Below, piece by piece: positions 50,378-58,129 of a DNA stretch of 64,000 bases; positions within the stretch are counted from its first letter, which is position 1, and each line of letters begins with the position of its first letter. The stretch lies in contig DATLQT010000083.1 in the NCBI GenBank assembly GCA_035535055.1, forward strand, positions 1 through 64,000, in the 5' to 3' direction. The DNA comes from UBA6019 sp035535055. GTDB lineage: Bacteria > Chloroflexota > Dormibacteria > Dormibacterales > Dormibacteraceae. The position numbers and the translations under genes were made by a program. The notes below the pieces were generated by a model, which did not search any database, was not told the DNA's origin, and saw only the letters and a list, made by a program, of their open reading frames with translations.

Positions 50378-51652
50378 GTGGAACTGCAGGTCGGCCTCCT
50401 CGGGCTGGGAACCGTCGGCGCCCAGGTTGCCGAGCGGATGCTCGGCCGCCGGGAGGCGATCGCGGAGCGGACCGGAGTCGATCTCCGGCTTCGGCGGGTG
50501 CTGGTGCGCGACCTCGCACGGCCGCGAGGAATACCCACCGAGTTGTTGACGGGGCGGCCCGAGGACATCCTCGATGACCCCTCGATCCAGGTAGTGGTCG
50601 AGCTGATAGGCGGCGAGGAGCCCGCCCGCGACTACCTGGAGCGGGCGATCCGGGCCGGCAAGCACGTGGTGACGGCCAACAAGGTGGTGATGGCCAAGCA
50701 CGGGCCCGACCTGCTCGAGCTCGCGGGCGCCAGGGACGTCGAGGTCTACTTCGAGGCCGCCGTGGGCGGTGGCATCCCGCTCATCAGCACCTTCAAGGTC
50801 GACCTCATCGCCAACGACATCGAACAGATCGCGGCCGTGCTCAACGGCACCACCAACTATGTGCTGGGCCGGATGGCCGGCGCCGGGATCGGGTTCCAGG
50901 AGGCCGTGGCCGAGGCCCAGTCCGCGGGCTTCGCCGAGGCCGATCCGAGCTCCGACGTCGACGGCTTCGACGCCGCCTACAAGCTCTCCATCCTGGCTTC
51001 GATCGCCTTCGGTGCCCGGGTCCACCCCGATGACGTCTACCGAGAGGGGATCAGGGAGGTCGACCCACTCGACTTCCGCTACGCCCGCGAGCTCGGCTAC
51101 GAGATCAAATTGCTCGCCTACGCGGCCCGCCCGGGCGGGCGGATCGAGGTCCGCGTTCACCCGGCGATGGTTCCCTCCCACCACCCCCTGGCGACGGTCG
51201 AGGGCGCCAACAACGCCGTCCAGATCACCGGCGACCTGGTCGGCGAGGTACTGCTCTGGGGACAGGGCGCGGGGGGCAGACCGACCGCCAGCGCCGTGGT
51301 CGGCGACCTGCTCGACCTCGCGCATTCGGTCCGCAAGGGCGCTTTCAACCGGGTCGCAATGCGGTTCGACCCCAACCCTGCCCTGCTGCCGATGGCCGAG
51401 GTGCGCAGCCGCGCCTACCTCCGGCTGCGGGCGCTTGACGAGCCGGGGGTGCTGGCTGCCGTCGGCTCGATCTTCGCCGAGGAGGGCGTGTCGATCGCTT
51501 CGATGATCCAGAAGGATTCCGTCGAGGAGGGCACCGCCGAGCTGGTCTTCACGACCCATCCCGCGCTCGAGGCCGGGCTCCAGGCGGCACGGGCGCGCAT
51601 TGCCGGCCTCGACCAGGTGAAGACCGTCGGCGCCTTCTACCGGGTCATCTGA
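50378..51652 (+). CDS. hom: homoserine dehydrogenase
   Basis: This 424-residue NAD(P)-dependent enzyme reduces aspartate semialdehyde to homoserine. It has the Rossmann motif GLLGLGTVGAQVAERM, the substrate region VTANKVVMAKHG, EAAVGGGIPLIST, NGTTNYVLGRM and EAQSAGFAEADPSSDVDGFDAAYKLSILA with the catalytic Lys. A C-terminal ACT domain (about 345-424) suits threonine feedback control. GTG start. It opens a threonine/lysine operon with thrC, thrB and lysC. Confidence 0.95.
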   Translation: MELQVGLLGLGTVGAQVAERMLGRREAIAERTGVDLRLRRVLVRDLARPRGIPTELLTGRPEDILDDPSIQVVVELIGGEEPARDYLERAIRAGKHVVTANKVVMAKHGPDLLELAGARDVEVYFEAAVGGGIPLISTFKVDLIANDIEQIAAVLNGTTNYVLGRMAGAGIGFQEAVAEAQSAGFAEADPSSDVDGFDAAYKLSILASIAFGARVHPDDVYREGIREVDPLDFRYARELGYEIKLLAYAARPGGRIEVRVHPAMVPSHHPLATVEGANNAVQITGDLVGEVLLWGQGAGGRPTASAVVGDLLDLAHSVRKGAFNRVAMRFDPNPALLPMAEVRSRAYLRLRALDEPGVLAAVGSIFAEEGVSIASMIQKDSVEEGTAELVFTTHPALEAGLQAARARIAGLDQVKTVGAFYRVI

Positions 51653-51659
51653 GGGCGAG

Positions 51660-52703
51660 ATGGGAGTCCTCGCCCGCTACCGCGACTTCCTGCCGGTCAC
51701 CGACCGGACGCCGGTGGTCGACCTCCACGAGGGCTCGACGCCGCTGGTGGAGAGCCGCAACATCGGCCCCGCGCTGGGGCTCAAGCGCCTGCTCTTCAAA
51801 TACGAGGGGCTGAACCCGACCGGATCCTTCAAGGACCGCGGGATGGTGGTCGCGGTCGCCAAGGCGGCCGAAGAAGGAGCACGGGTTCTGGTCTGCGCCT
51901 CGACCGGTAACACCTCGGCCTCCGCGGCCGCCTACGCGGCCAGCCTCCGGATGCGGGCGATCGTGGTCATCCCGGGCGGCCAGATCGCCCTCAACAAGCT
52001 CTCCCAGGCGCTCCTCTACGGGGCCAAGGTGGTCCAGATCAAGGGCAACTTCGACGCCGCCCTGGAGACCGTACGCGAGTTGGCCGAGCGCTACCCGGTC
52101 GCCCTCGTCAACTCGGTCAACCCCTATCGCATCGAGGGCCAGAAAACGGCGGCGTTCGAGATCGTGGACGACCTTGGCGAGGCCCCCGACTACCTCTTCC
52201 TGCCGGTCGGCAACGCGGGCAACATAACCGCCTACTGGAAGGGCTTTCGTGAGTACCAGGCCCTCGGCCGATCGAAGATCCTGCCTCGCATGGTGGGCGC
52301 CCAGGCGGAGGGCGCGGCGCCGATAGTGCTCGGCCACCCGGTCGCCGACCCGCGCACCGTGGCCACGGCGATCAAGATCGGCAAGCCGGCCAGCTGGGAG
52401 GGCGCGACGACCGCCCGCGACGAGTCCGGCGGCCTCATCGAGGCGGTCTCCGACAGCGAGATCCTCCAGTCGCAGGTGGCCCTGGCGTCCGGCGAGGGGC
52501 TCTTCGCCGAGCCGGCTTCGGCGGCGCCCCTGGCGCTGCTCACCCGACTGGTGCGGGAGGGCCGGATCGAGCGTGACTCAACCACCGTCCTGGTGCTCAC
52601 CGGCAGCGGCCTCAAGGACCCCGATGCCGCGCTGGCCAACGTCGAGCCGCCGGTGGAGCTGGACGGCGACGCCCGCACCCTGGCCAAGATCCTCAAGCTG
52701 TGA
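51660..52703 (+). CDS. thrC: threonine synthase
   Basis: This 347-residue fold-type II PLP enzyme converts O-phosphohomoserine to threonine. LLFKYEGLNPTGSFKDRGM holds the PLP Lys (SFKDRG), followed by VCASTGNTSASAAAYAASLRMRAIVVIPGG, LFLPVGNAGNITAYWKGF and GEGLFAEPASAAPLALL. It begins 7 bp after hom and overlaps thrB by 4 nt. Confidence 0.95.
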   Translation: MGVLARYRDFLPVTDRTPVVDLHEGSTPLVESRNIGPALGLKRLLFKYEGLNPTGSFKDRGMVVAVAKAAEEGARVLVCASTGNTSASAAAYAASLRMRAIVVIPGGQIALNKLSQALLYGAKVVQIKGNFDAALETVRELAERYPVALVNSVNPYRIEGQKTAAFEIVDDLGEAPDYLFLPVGNAGNITAYWKGFREYQALGRSKILPRMVGAQAEGAAPIVLGHPVADPRTVATAIKIGKPASWEGATTARDESGGLIEAVSDSEILQSQVALASGEGLFAEPASAAPLALLTRLVREGRIERDSTTVLVLTGSGLKDPDAALANVEPPVELDGDARTLAKILKL

Positions 52704-53482
52704 GCCTGGTCCGGGTCCCGGCCTCGATCGCCAACCTCGGTACCGGCTTCGACGTGCTGGCGATGGCGGTCGACCTCTGGTTGGAGGTGGAGGCGGAGCC
52801 GGCCGCCCGGCCGGAGTGGACCTTCGAGGGCGCCGAGCCGCCGGCGCGTAACCCTTTCAGCGGCCTGCCGATGAGGGGAACGGTGCGGAGCGCCATCCCG
52901 CTCGGCGTGGGGCTCGGCAGCAGCGCGGCCGCCCGGGTCGCGGCGCTCCGGCTGGAGGGCGTCGAGGGCGACAACCTGCTCGAACGCGCCGCCGCCGCCG
53001 AGGGCCATCCCGACAATGTGGCCGCCGCCATCCACGGCGGACTCGTCGCCTGCGTCGGCGGGAGAGTGCACCAGTTGCCGGTCCCCGACCTCGAGGTGGC
53101 TGTCTTCGTCGCCTCTGAGCCGTCGCCGACCGAGGGCGCGCGGGCGATCCTCGCCCCGACCGTCAGCCTGGCCGACGCGGTCCACAACGCGGGGCGGCTC
53201 TCGCTCCTGGTCCACGCGCTCCACACGCGCGACTGGTCGCTGCTCCGTCCGGGCATGGACGACCGCCTCCACCAGCCAGCGCGCACGGCGCTCTACCCCT
53301 GGTTGCCCGCGGCGCTCGAGGCTGGCTACGCCGCCGGCGGCCTGGGCGTCGCGCTGGCCGGCGCCGGGCCGTCGGTATTCGGCTTCTGCCCCCCTGGTCG
53401 CGGCCAGGTCGTGGCCGCCGCCCTGGCCAAGGCGGCCGGGATCCCCGGTCGTCCGATCACCACCCGGGTCGCGATGCTGTGA
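52700..53482 (+). CDS. thrB: homoserine kinase
   Basis: This 260-residue GHMP kinase phosphorylates homoserine. It has VRVPASIANLGTGFDVLAMAVDLW at the N-terminus, the ATP loop PLGVGLGSSAAARVAALRL (about 73-91), AAAEGHPDNVAAAIHGGLV (Asp/Lys region) and LGVALAGAGPSVFGFCPPG near the C-terminus. It is shorter than the usual 290-310 residues. GTG start in a 4-nt overlap with thrC, and it overlaps lysC by 4 nt. Confidence 0.94.
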   Translation: MSLVRVPASIANLGTGFDVLAMAVDLWLEVEAEPAARPEWTFEGAEPPARNPFSGLPMRGTVRSAIPLGVGLGSSAAARVAALRLEGVEGDNLLERAAAAEGHPDNVAAAIHGGLVACVGGRVHQLPVPDLEVAVFVASEPSPTEGARAILAPTVSLADAVHNAGRLSLLVHALHTRDWSLLRPGMDDRLHQPARTALYPWLPAALEAGYAAGGLGVALAGAGPSVFGFCPPGRGQVVAAALAKAAGIPGRPITTRVAML

Positions 53483-54699
53483 AGGGCATCCTGGTCCAGA
53501 AGTACGGCGGCACCTCGGTCGCCAGCCCAGCGCGGATTCGCCGGGTCAGCCGGCGGATCGCCGAGTCGGTCCGCGCCGGCCACCCCGTCGTCGCCGTCGT
53601 GTCGGCGATGGGCCACACGACCGACCGGCTGATCGCCCTCGCCCACCAGGTCTCGCCGTCGCCGCCGGCGCGCGAGCTGGACATGCTGGCGGCCAACGGC
53701 GAGACCATCACCGCCCCGCTGGTGGCGATGTGCCTGCAGGCGATGGACGTGCCCGCGATCTCGCTGACCGGCCTCCAGGCCGGGGTCCGGACCAGTGGCC
53801 AGCACTCGAAGGCGCGGATCCGGGAGATAGCCACCGACCGGATCCGGGCCGAGCTGGAGGCGGGCCGGGTCTGCGTGGTGGCCGGCTTCCAGGGCGTCAC
53901 CGAGACCAACGAGATCACCACCCTCGGCCGGGGCGGGTCGGACACCACGGCCGTGGCGCTGGCGGCGGCTCTCGGCTCAACGACCTGCGAGATCTACACC
54001 GACGTCGACGCCATCTACTCCGCCGATCCCCGGGTGGTCGCCCACCCGAGCCGGATCACCCACATCTCCTATGAGGAGATGCTGGAGCTGGCGGCGGTCG
54101 GCGCCCGCGTCATGCACCCGCGCGCGGTGGAGCTCGGCGAGCTCTACGGCGTCGCCATCCACGTCCGGAGCTCCTTCAAAAAGGGCCCCGGTACGATGAT
54201 CGTCGCCGAGGTACCAATGGAGGATCGCAACCGCGTGCGGGGGGTAGCGCACGAGAGCAACGTCGCCAAGATCACCGTTCGCGGGGTGCCCGACCGCCCG
54301 GGCGTGGCCGCCGCGCTATTCGAGCCCCTCGGGGCCGCGTCGATCTCGGTCGACGTCATCGTCCAGAACGTCGGGCTGACGGGGGCGACCGACATCACCT
54401 TCACCGTCGACGAGGGCGAGCTGCGCCAGGCGGTCGCGCTGGTCCAGGAGGCCAACCGGGAGATCGGGGCCGACGAGGTCCTCTCCAGCGGGGGCCTCGC
54501 CAAGCTCTCGATCGTCGGCACCGGGATGCTCGGCACGCCCGGCATCGCGGCCAGGATGTTCCGGACCCTGGCCGAGCACAAGATCAACATCGAGATGATC
54601 AGCACCTCCGAGATCCGGATCACCTGCCTGGTCGCCCGCTCGAAGGCCGAGGAGGGCGTCCGTGCGCTGCATTCCGCCTTCGAGCTGGATCGGGCTTAG
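53479..54699 (+). CDS. lysC: aspartate kinase
   Basis: This 406-residue enzyme makes aspartyl phosphate, the first step to lysine, threonine and methionine. It starts VQKYGGTSVASPARIRRV with the K-x-GG-T-S catalytic motif, then FQGVTETNEITTLGRGGSDTTAVALAAAL and DADAIYSADPR-like DVDAIYSADPRVVAHPSRI. Two C-terminal ACT domains (about 260-400) give feedback control. GTG start. It is the last gene of the hom-thrC-thrB-lysC operon. Confidence 0.95.
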   Translation: MKGILVQKYGGTSVASPARIRRVSRRIAESVRAGHPVVAVVSAMGHTTDRLIALAHQVSPSPPARELDMLAANGETITAPLVAMCLQAMDVPAISLTGLQAGVRTSGQHSKARIREIATDRIRAELEAGRVCVVAGFQGVTETNEITTLGRGGSDTTAVALAAALGSTTCEIYTDVDAIYSADPRVVAHPSRITHISYEEMLELAAVGARVMHPRAVELGELYGVAIHVRSSFKKGPGTMIVAEVPMEDRNRVRGVAHESNVAKITVRGVPDRPGVAAALFEPLGAASISVDVIVQNVGLTGATDITFTVDEGELRQAVALVQEANREIGADEVLSSGGLAKLSIVGTGMLGTPGIAARMFRTLAEHKINIEMISTSEIRITCLVARSKAEEGVRALHSAFELDRA

Positions 54700-54705
54700 C
54701 GTCTC

Positions 54706-55704
54706 GTGCCGGTTTCGGTGGCGATCGTCGGGCCGCCCGGGTCCGGCAAGACCACGCTCTCCAACGCCCTCACCGGCGGCCGTGGCTCGGGTGGGGTGGG
54801 CATGGTCGACGTCCCTGACGAGCGACTCGACCGGCTGGAGGCCGCGGTCAAGCCCAAAAAGAAGGTTTACGCCCAGGTCCGCATCGCCGACGCGCCGCCT
54901 GGCAGCCGCGCCCAGCAGGTGGCGGCGGCCCGGGAGGCGGACGTGCTCTTGGTCGTCGCCCGTTGCTTCGGCGTCGAGCCGGACCCGGTCTCCGACCTCG
55001 ACGGGATCACCCTCGACCTCGTCCTCGCCGACCTCGCCTCCGTGGAGAAGCGGCTCGAGATCGTCGCCAAGGAGGCGCGCATCAACAAGCCGGGCGCTGC
55101 CCGGGCTTTGGAGGTGCTCACGCGCGCCAAGGCGCAGCTCGACGCCGGGCGACCGCTCCGGTCGCTGGAGCTGGATGACGCATCCCGCGAGGTGCTGGCT
55201 CCGCTCTTCCCGGTCAGCGTCAAGCCGGTCGTCTACGTCGCCAACGTAGCGGACGACCGCACGGCCGGCGCTCGGGTGGGGCGCTACGCATTCGAGCAGG
55301 GCGCGGAGTTCGCCGTCGTGGCGGGGGCGCTGGAGGTCGAGCTGGCCGAGCTCGAACCCGGCGAGGCGGCCGAGTACCGGTCCTCCTACGGGCTGGCCGA
55401 GTCGGGTCTGGCTGCGGTTGCGCGGGCGGTCTGGAAGGCGGGCGGTCTGATCACCTACTTCACCGCGGGAGAGCCCGAGGTGCGGGCCTGGCCCTGCGAG
55501 GACGGCGCGCTGGCGCCGATCGCGGCCGGCGTCATCCATACCGACTTCATCAAGAAGTTCATCCGGGCCGAGGTGACCAGCGTCGACGAGCTGGTGGAGG
55601 CGGGCTCGATGGAGGCGCTCCGGGCGGCGGGCCGGCTCCGGGTCGAGGGCCGGGAATACCACGTGCGCGACGGCGACGTCGTCTTCTTCCGAATCGGCGG
55701 TTAA
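54706..55704 (+). CDS. ychF: YchF-type translation-associated ATPase (OLA1 family)
   Basis: This 332-residue Obg-family P-loop protein has Walker A GPPGSGKTTLSNALTGG (about 9-25), a helical coiled-coil domain (about 100-155) and a TGS domain at the C-terminus (LITYFTAGEPEVRAWPCEDGALAPIAAGVIHTDFIKKFIRAEV ... REYHVRDGDVVFFRI). Unusually short switch segments are seen compared with bacterial YchF (363 residues). YchF binds ATP rather than GTP and associates with ribosomes. GTG start, 6 bp after lysC. Confidence 0.9.
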   Translation: MPVSVAIVGPPGSGKTTLSNALTGGRGSGGVGMVDVPDERLDRLEAAVKPKKKVYAQVRIADAPPGSRAQQVAAAREADVLLVVARCFGVEPDPVSDLDGITLDLVLADLASVEKRLEIVAKEARINKPGAARALEVLTRAKAQLDAGRPLRSLELDDASREVLAPLFPVSVKPVVYVANVADDRTAGARVGRYAFEQGAEFAVVAGALEVELAELEPGEAAEYRSSYGLAESGLAAVARAVWKAGGLITYFTAGEPEVRAWPCEDGALAPIAAGVIHTDFIKKFIRAEVTSVDELVEAGSMEALRAAGRLRVEGREYHVRDGDVVFFRIGG

Positions 55705-55718
55705 CGTGCAGTAGGGGG

Positions 55719-55738
55719 CGGGACCGTGTGCCGTCCCG
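55719..55738. terminator. hairpin between converging genes
   Basis: CGGGAC-N8-GTCCCG forms a perfect 6-bp stem 14 bp after the ychF stop and 5 bp before the stop of the convergent gene. It lacks a U-tract, so it may be a weak or factor-dependent bidirectional terminator. Confidence 0.4.
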
Positions 55739-55742
55739 GTCG

Positions 55743-56273
55743 TCAGCTGATTCCGAAAGCCTCCCGGGTGTCGCGGCGCCAGAGCAGGTAGGCGAAGGGG
55801 ATTCCCACCAGCAGCAGCGACCAGCCGACGGCGAGCACGAAGGCGAGCACCCAGCCCGCCCGGCGGACGGCCGTTAGGCCGTAGTAGGCGAGCCCGTGCA
55901 GGATCGCCGGCAACAGCGAGAGCGACACCAGCGTGACCTCGTAGAGGATGAGCACGCCCGGCCGGTCGGCCGCGTTGACTCCAGCCTGGATGAGGAGCTG
56001 GTTGAGGGTGTCGCGGCCGTTCGGGTTCAGCACCAGCGCGGCGGTCTGCGCGAGGAGCACCAGGAACATCACCGCCGCCGCCGCGGAGACGATGGCGATG
56101 ATGGTCACGTGGTCGGGTAGCCGCGGCTTCTCACCGGTCAACTCGGCCGCGCTCGCCCGTGGTGCCTCGACCGGTTTGCCGGCGGACGCGGGCTGGTGGC
56201 GGGCCGTCCCGCAGTTCCAGCAGAACCGGTGTGCTTCCTCGAGGCGGGTGCCGCAGCGGCTGCAGTAGCTCAG
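55743..56273 (-). CDS. zinc-ribbon membrane protein
   Basis: The full frame starts SYCSRCGTRLEEAHRFCWNCG, a zinc ribbon with two C-x2-C pairs. It continues through a Pro/Ala linker to three or four membrane helices (TIIAIVSAAAAVMFLVLLAQ, YEVTLVSLSLLPAILHGLAYY, AGWVLAFVLAVGWSLLLVGIPFAYLLW). The first standard start is a TTG at 56141, which would drop the ribbon. The in-frame CTG at 56273, directly before S-Y-C-S, is the homology-supported start and gives 176 residues. A TAATTT -10-like element lies 5 bp upstream, suggesting a near-leaderless mRNA. Function unknown. Confidence 0.75.
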   Translation of the reverse strand: MSYCSRCGTRLEEAHRFCWNCGTARHQPASAGKPVEAPRASAAELTGEKPRLPDHVTIIAIVSAAAAVMFLVLLAQTAALVLNPNGRDTLNQLLIQAGVNAADRPGVLILYEVTLVSLSLLPAILHGLAYYGLTAVRRAGWVLAFVLAVGWSLLLVGIPFAYLLWRRDTREAFGIS

Positions 56274-56314
56274 GGCTGAAATTATCGCAGCGCTTTGGAA
56301 ACCTCAGAAAAGAC

Positions 56315-56343
56315 TTGACAGGGGCCAGATGCTGAGGTACCTT
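56315..56343 (+). promoter_or_regulatory. promoter (TTGACA-17-TACCTT)
   Basis: A perfect -35 (56315-56320) and TACCTT (56338-56343) at 17-bp spacing, identical in both hexamers and spacing to 23345-23373. It faces the gene at 56515, leaving a leader of about 165 nt. Confidence 0.62.
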
Positions 56344-56407
56344 TATCGGCGGGACACAACATCTCGTAGCCAACGTCGCAGCAAGTTGTGACCCGGCCCC
56401 CCCGGCA

Positions 56408-56476
56408 GCAGGCAAGTGCACCCGGCAACAGTCGCACCACTTCGTCCCAGCACCGCATTCACCACCACTTGCCTGC
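56408..56476 (+). other. long hairpin in the 5' leader of the gene at 56515
   Basis: GCAGGCAAGTG (56408-56418) and CACTTGCCTGC (56466-56476) are perfect 11-bp complements around a 47-nt loop, flanked by CCCGG (left) and CCGGG (right). The leader from 56350 to 56514 has no ORF, so this stretch probably acts as RNA. No known riboswitch or small-RNA motif is recognised. Confidence 0.5.
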
Positions 56477-56514
56477 TCCTCCGGGCCCCTTCCCGGTAAG
56501 CTTCGCTCCCGTCA

Positions 56515-56865
56515 ATGGCACGCAAGCAAAAGCGGAAGGGTCCCAAGGCCAAGGTTCGCCAGCCACTGGCCCCGCCGGCCGTGCAGTCGACGGTGGCTGG
56601 CGCCTCCCTGGCGCCTCGCGGCGGCCGGTTCGGCGGCGACCAGGCCCTCGTCCGCTCCGTCGAGATGTCTCTTGGGGGCACCCAGGCCGTGGTCCGCGGC
56701 AAGGGGCGCAACCGCGTCTTCGAGCCGATGGGCACCCCGGGGATCCCGCTCGACCGGGTGCCGTACTTCACCCACGACCTGCGCCAGATCGCGATCATCG
56801 GCGGCCTGATGCTGGTCCTGCTGGTGATCGCCAACTTCACCGTTATCCCGCTCTTCGTCAAGTAG
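56515..56865 (+). CDS. small basic membrane protein
   Basis: This 116-residue protein starts MARKQKRKGPKAKVRQPL, a strongly basic, disordered N-terminus. A soluble middle (RSVEMSLGGTQAVVRGKGRNRVFEPMGTPGIPLDRVPYFTHDL) and one C-terminal membrane helix (QIAIIGGLMLVLLVIANFTVIPLFV) follow. The tail-anchored layout resembles a Sec-type or nucleoid-linked small membrane protein, but no family is recognised. Its strong promoter and long leader suggest regulated, high expression. It precedes the DUF4446 gene by 10 bp. Confidence 0.75.
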   Translation: MARKQKRKGPKAKVRQPLAPPAVQSTVAGASLAPRGGRFGGDQALVRSVEMSLGGTQAVVRGKGRNRVFEPMGTPGIPLDRVPYFTHDLRQIAIIGGLMLVLLVIANFTVIPLFVK

Positions 56866-56875
56866 AGGTAGGCGC

Positions 56876-57253
56876 GTGGCGGGCGTCGAGTGGGTGCTCG
56901 CCGCCGGCCTCCTGCTGGAGCTGGCCGGTGTCGGCTATCTGCTGAGGCGGTTGACCGAGCTCGAGCGGCGGGTGCGCCGTAGGCCGGGCGTAGCCCCCGA
57001 GGCGCCCGCCGCCGGCGCCCTCCAGCAGGTCGGGCTGGTCCGGTACCAGGCCTACCACGACGTCGGCGGGGACCACTCGTTCGCCCTGGCTCTGCTCGAC
57101 TCCCGCGGCTCCGGGGTGGTGGTAAACAGCCTTTACCACCGCGACCGCTGCCGCGTCTACGCCAAACCCGTCGCAGGCTGGCAGTCCGATATCACCCTCA
57201 CCGACGAGGAGAAGGAGGCGATCGAGCGCGCCCGCGGGATGACTCAGACTTGA
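56876..57253 (+). CDS. DUF4446 family protein
   Basis: This 125-residue protein has one N-terminal membrane segment (residues 5-24), a short basic stretch (LRRLTELERRVRR) and a soluble domain: VGLVRYQAYHDVGGDHSFALALLDSRGSGVVVNSLYHRDRCRVYAKPVAGW then LTDEEKEAIERA. This is the DUF4446 pattern seen in Firmicutes and Chloroflexota, sometimes beside chromosome-partition genes; function unknown. GTG start. Confidence 0.85.
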   Translation: MAGVEWVLAAGLLLELAGVGYLLRRLTELERRVRRRPGVAPEAPAAGALQQVGLVRYQAYHDVGGDHSFALALLDSRGSGVVVNSLYHRDRCRVYAKPVAGWQSDITLTDEEKEAIERARGMTQT

Positions 57254-57256
57254 CAA

Positions 57257-57296
57257 GCTAACGTCGTTAGCGCACGATAAGGCTAATGACGTTAGC
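57257..57296. promoter_or_regulatory. paired operators of the TetR regulator
   Basis: GCTAACGTCGTTAGC (57257-57271) and GCTAATGACGTTAGC (57282-57296) are related 15-bp dyads 25 bp apart. The first follows a TTGACA -35 (57250-57255); the second covers the ATG of the downstream gene. Bound repressor would block both transcription and initiation. Confidence 0.6.
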
Positions 57297-57591
57297 CAGC
57301 GTCTCCAGCTGGCAGTTCTGGTTTTTCCTCCTCGCCCCCGACCTGCCGCTGCTCGGCGGGATGGGCGGCGGTCTCGGGCCCGGCCGGCCGGACCCGCGGG
57401 CGGTCCCCTTCTACAACGCCACCCACCGGCTGTGGGAGCCTCTCTCCCTGGCGGTGGTGGCGCTGCTGCTGCCGCCTCCGATCCGCTTCGGTTGGCTTGC
57501 TGGCGCGGTCGCCTGGCTGCTCCATATCGCCCTCGACCGCCTGCTCGGCTTTGGACTGCGGGATGCCCGGGGCCATCAGCGCCGGGGCTGA
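57286..57591 (+). CDS. DUF4260-family membrane protein
   Basis: This 101-residue protein has three or four helices. It carries WQFWFFLLAPDLPLLGGMG near the N-terminus and a C-terminal HIALDRLLGFGLRDARG, matching the DUF4260 pattern (LAPDL ... YN..H ... HI.lDRllGYGL). Function unknown. Its ATG lies inside the second TetR operator, so the regulator probably controls it. It overlaps the tetR gene by 29 bp. Confidence 0.8.
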   Translation: MTLASVSSWQFWFFLLAPDLPLLGGMGGGLGPGRPDPRAVPFYNATHRLWEPLSLAVVALLLPPPIRFGWLAGAVAWLLHIALDRLLGFGLRDARGHQRRG

Positions 57592-58102
57592 CCGCCCCCG
57601 CCAGATCGTCGCGGCCGCCCTACGGATTCTCGAGCGGGAGGGACCGGAGGCCCTGACCATGCGCCGGCTGGCGACCGCTGTCGGCATCCGGGCTCCCTCG
57701 CTCTATAAGCACTTCGCGGACAAGGCCGAGGTCGAGCAGGCGCTGATCGCGGAGGGGCTGGCCGAGCTCGGCGGACTGGTCGGGAGCTGGAGCGGCGAGC
57801 GGGGCGGGGATTTCGGCCGCATCGCCCGTGGCTATCGGCGCTTCGCGCTCGAGCGCCCGCACCTCTACCGGCTGATGACGGAGCGTCCGCTCGATCGCGA
57901 GCGGCTGCCGGCCGGCGTCGAGGAGCGGGGCGTGGCGCCCCTTGTCGCCCTCCTCGGAACCCGGGACCGCGCCCGCGCCGCCTGGGCCTTTGCACACGGC
58001 ATGGTTCAGCTCGAGCTGGCCGGCCGCTTCCCTCCCGACGCCGACCTGGACGCTGCCTGGGAGGTGGGCATCGGGGCCTTCGCCGCCACCGCCGGGGTCT
58101 GA
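57563..58102 (+). CDS. TetR-family transcriptional regulator
   Basis: This 179-residue protein has an N-terminal HTH (ADRPRQIVAAALRILEREGPEALTMRRLATAVGIRAPSLYKHFADKAEVEQALIAEGL, about 9-66) and a helical ligand-binding domain. The start is the ATG at 57563, just inside the DUF4260 gene; the longer frame runs through unrelated residues. Co-transcription with the DUF4260 gene and two dyads at its promoter indicate self-regulation. The ligand is unknown. Confidence 0.88.
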   Translation: MPGAISAGADRPRQIVAAALRILEREGPEALTMRRLATAVGIRAPSLYKHFADKAEVEQALIAEGLAELGGLVGSWSGERGGDFGRIARGYRRFALERPHLYRLMTERPLDRERLPAGVEERGVAPLVALLGTRDRARAAWAFAHGMVQLELAGRFPPDADLDAAWEVGIGAFAATAGV

Positions 58103-58114
58103 AAAGCCCGTCCC

Positions 58115-58120
58115 TATACT
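58115..58120 (+). promoter_or_regulatory. -10 element for the ArsA-type gene
   Basis: TATACT lies 9 bp before the GTG start, so transcription would begin within a few bases of the start codon. A leaderless or near-leaderless mRNA is likely. Confidence 0.45.
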
Positions 58121-58129
58121 CAGCTTGCG

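Noticed and set aside
56344..56514. SRP RNA, 6S or tmRNA in the leader
   Set aside because: No conserved SRP tetraloop/internal-loop motif or tmRNA tag was found on either strand.
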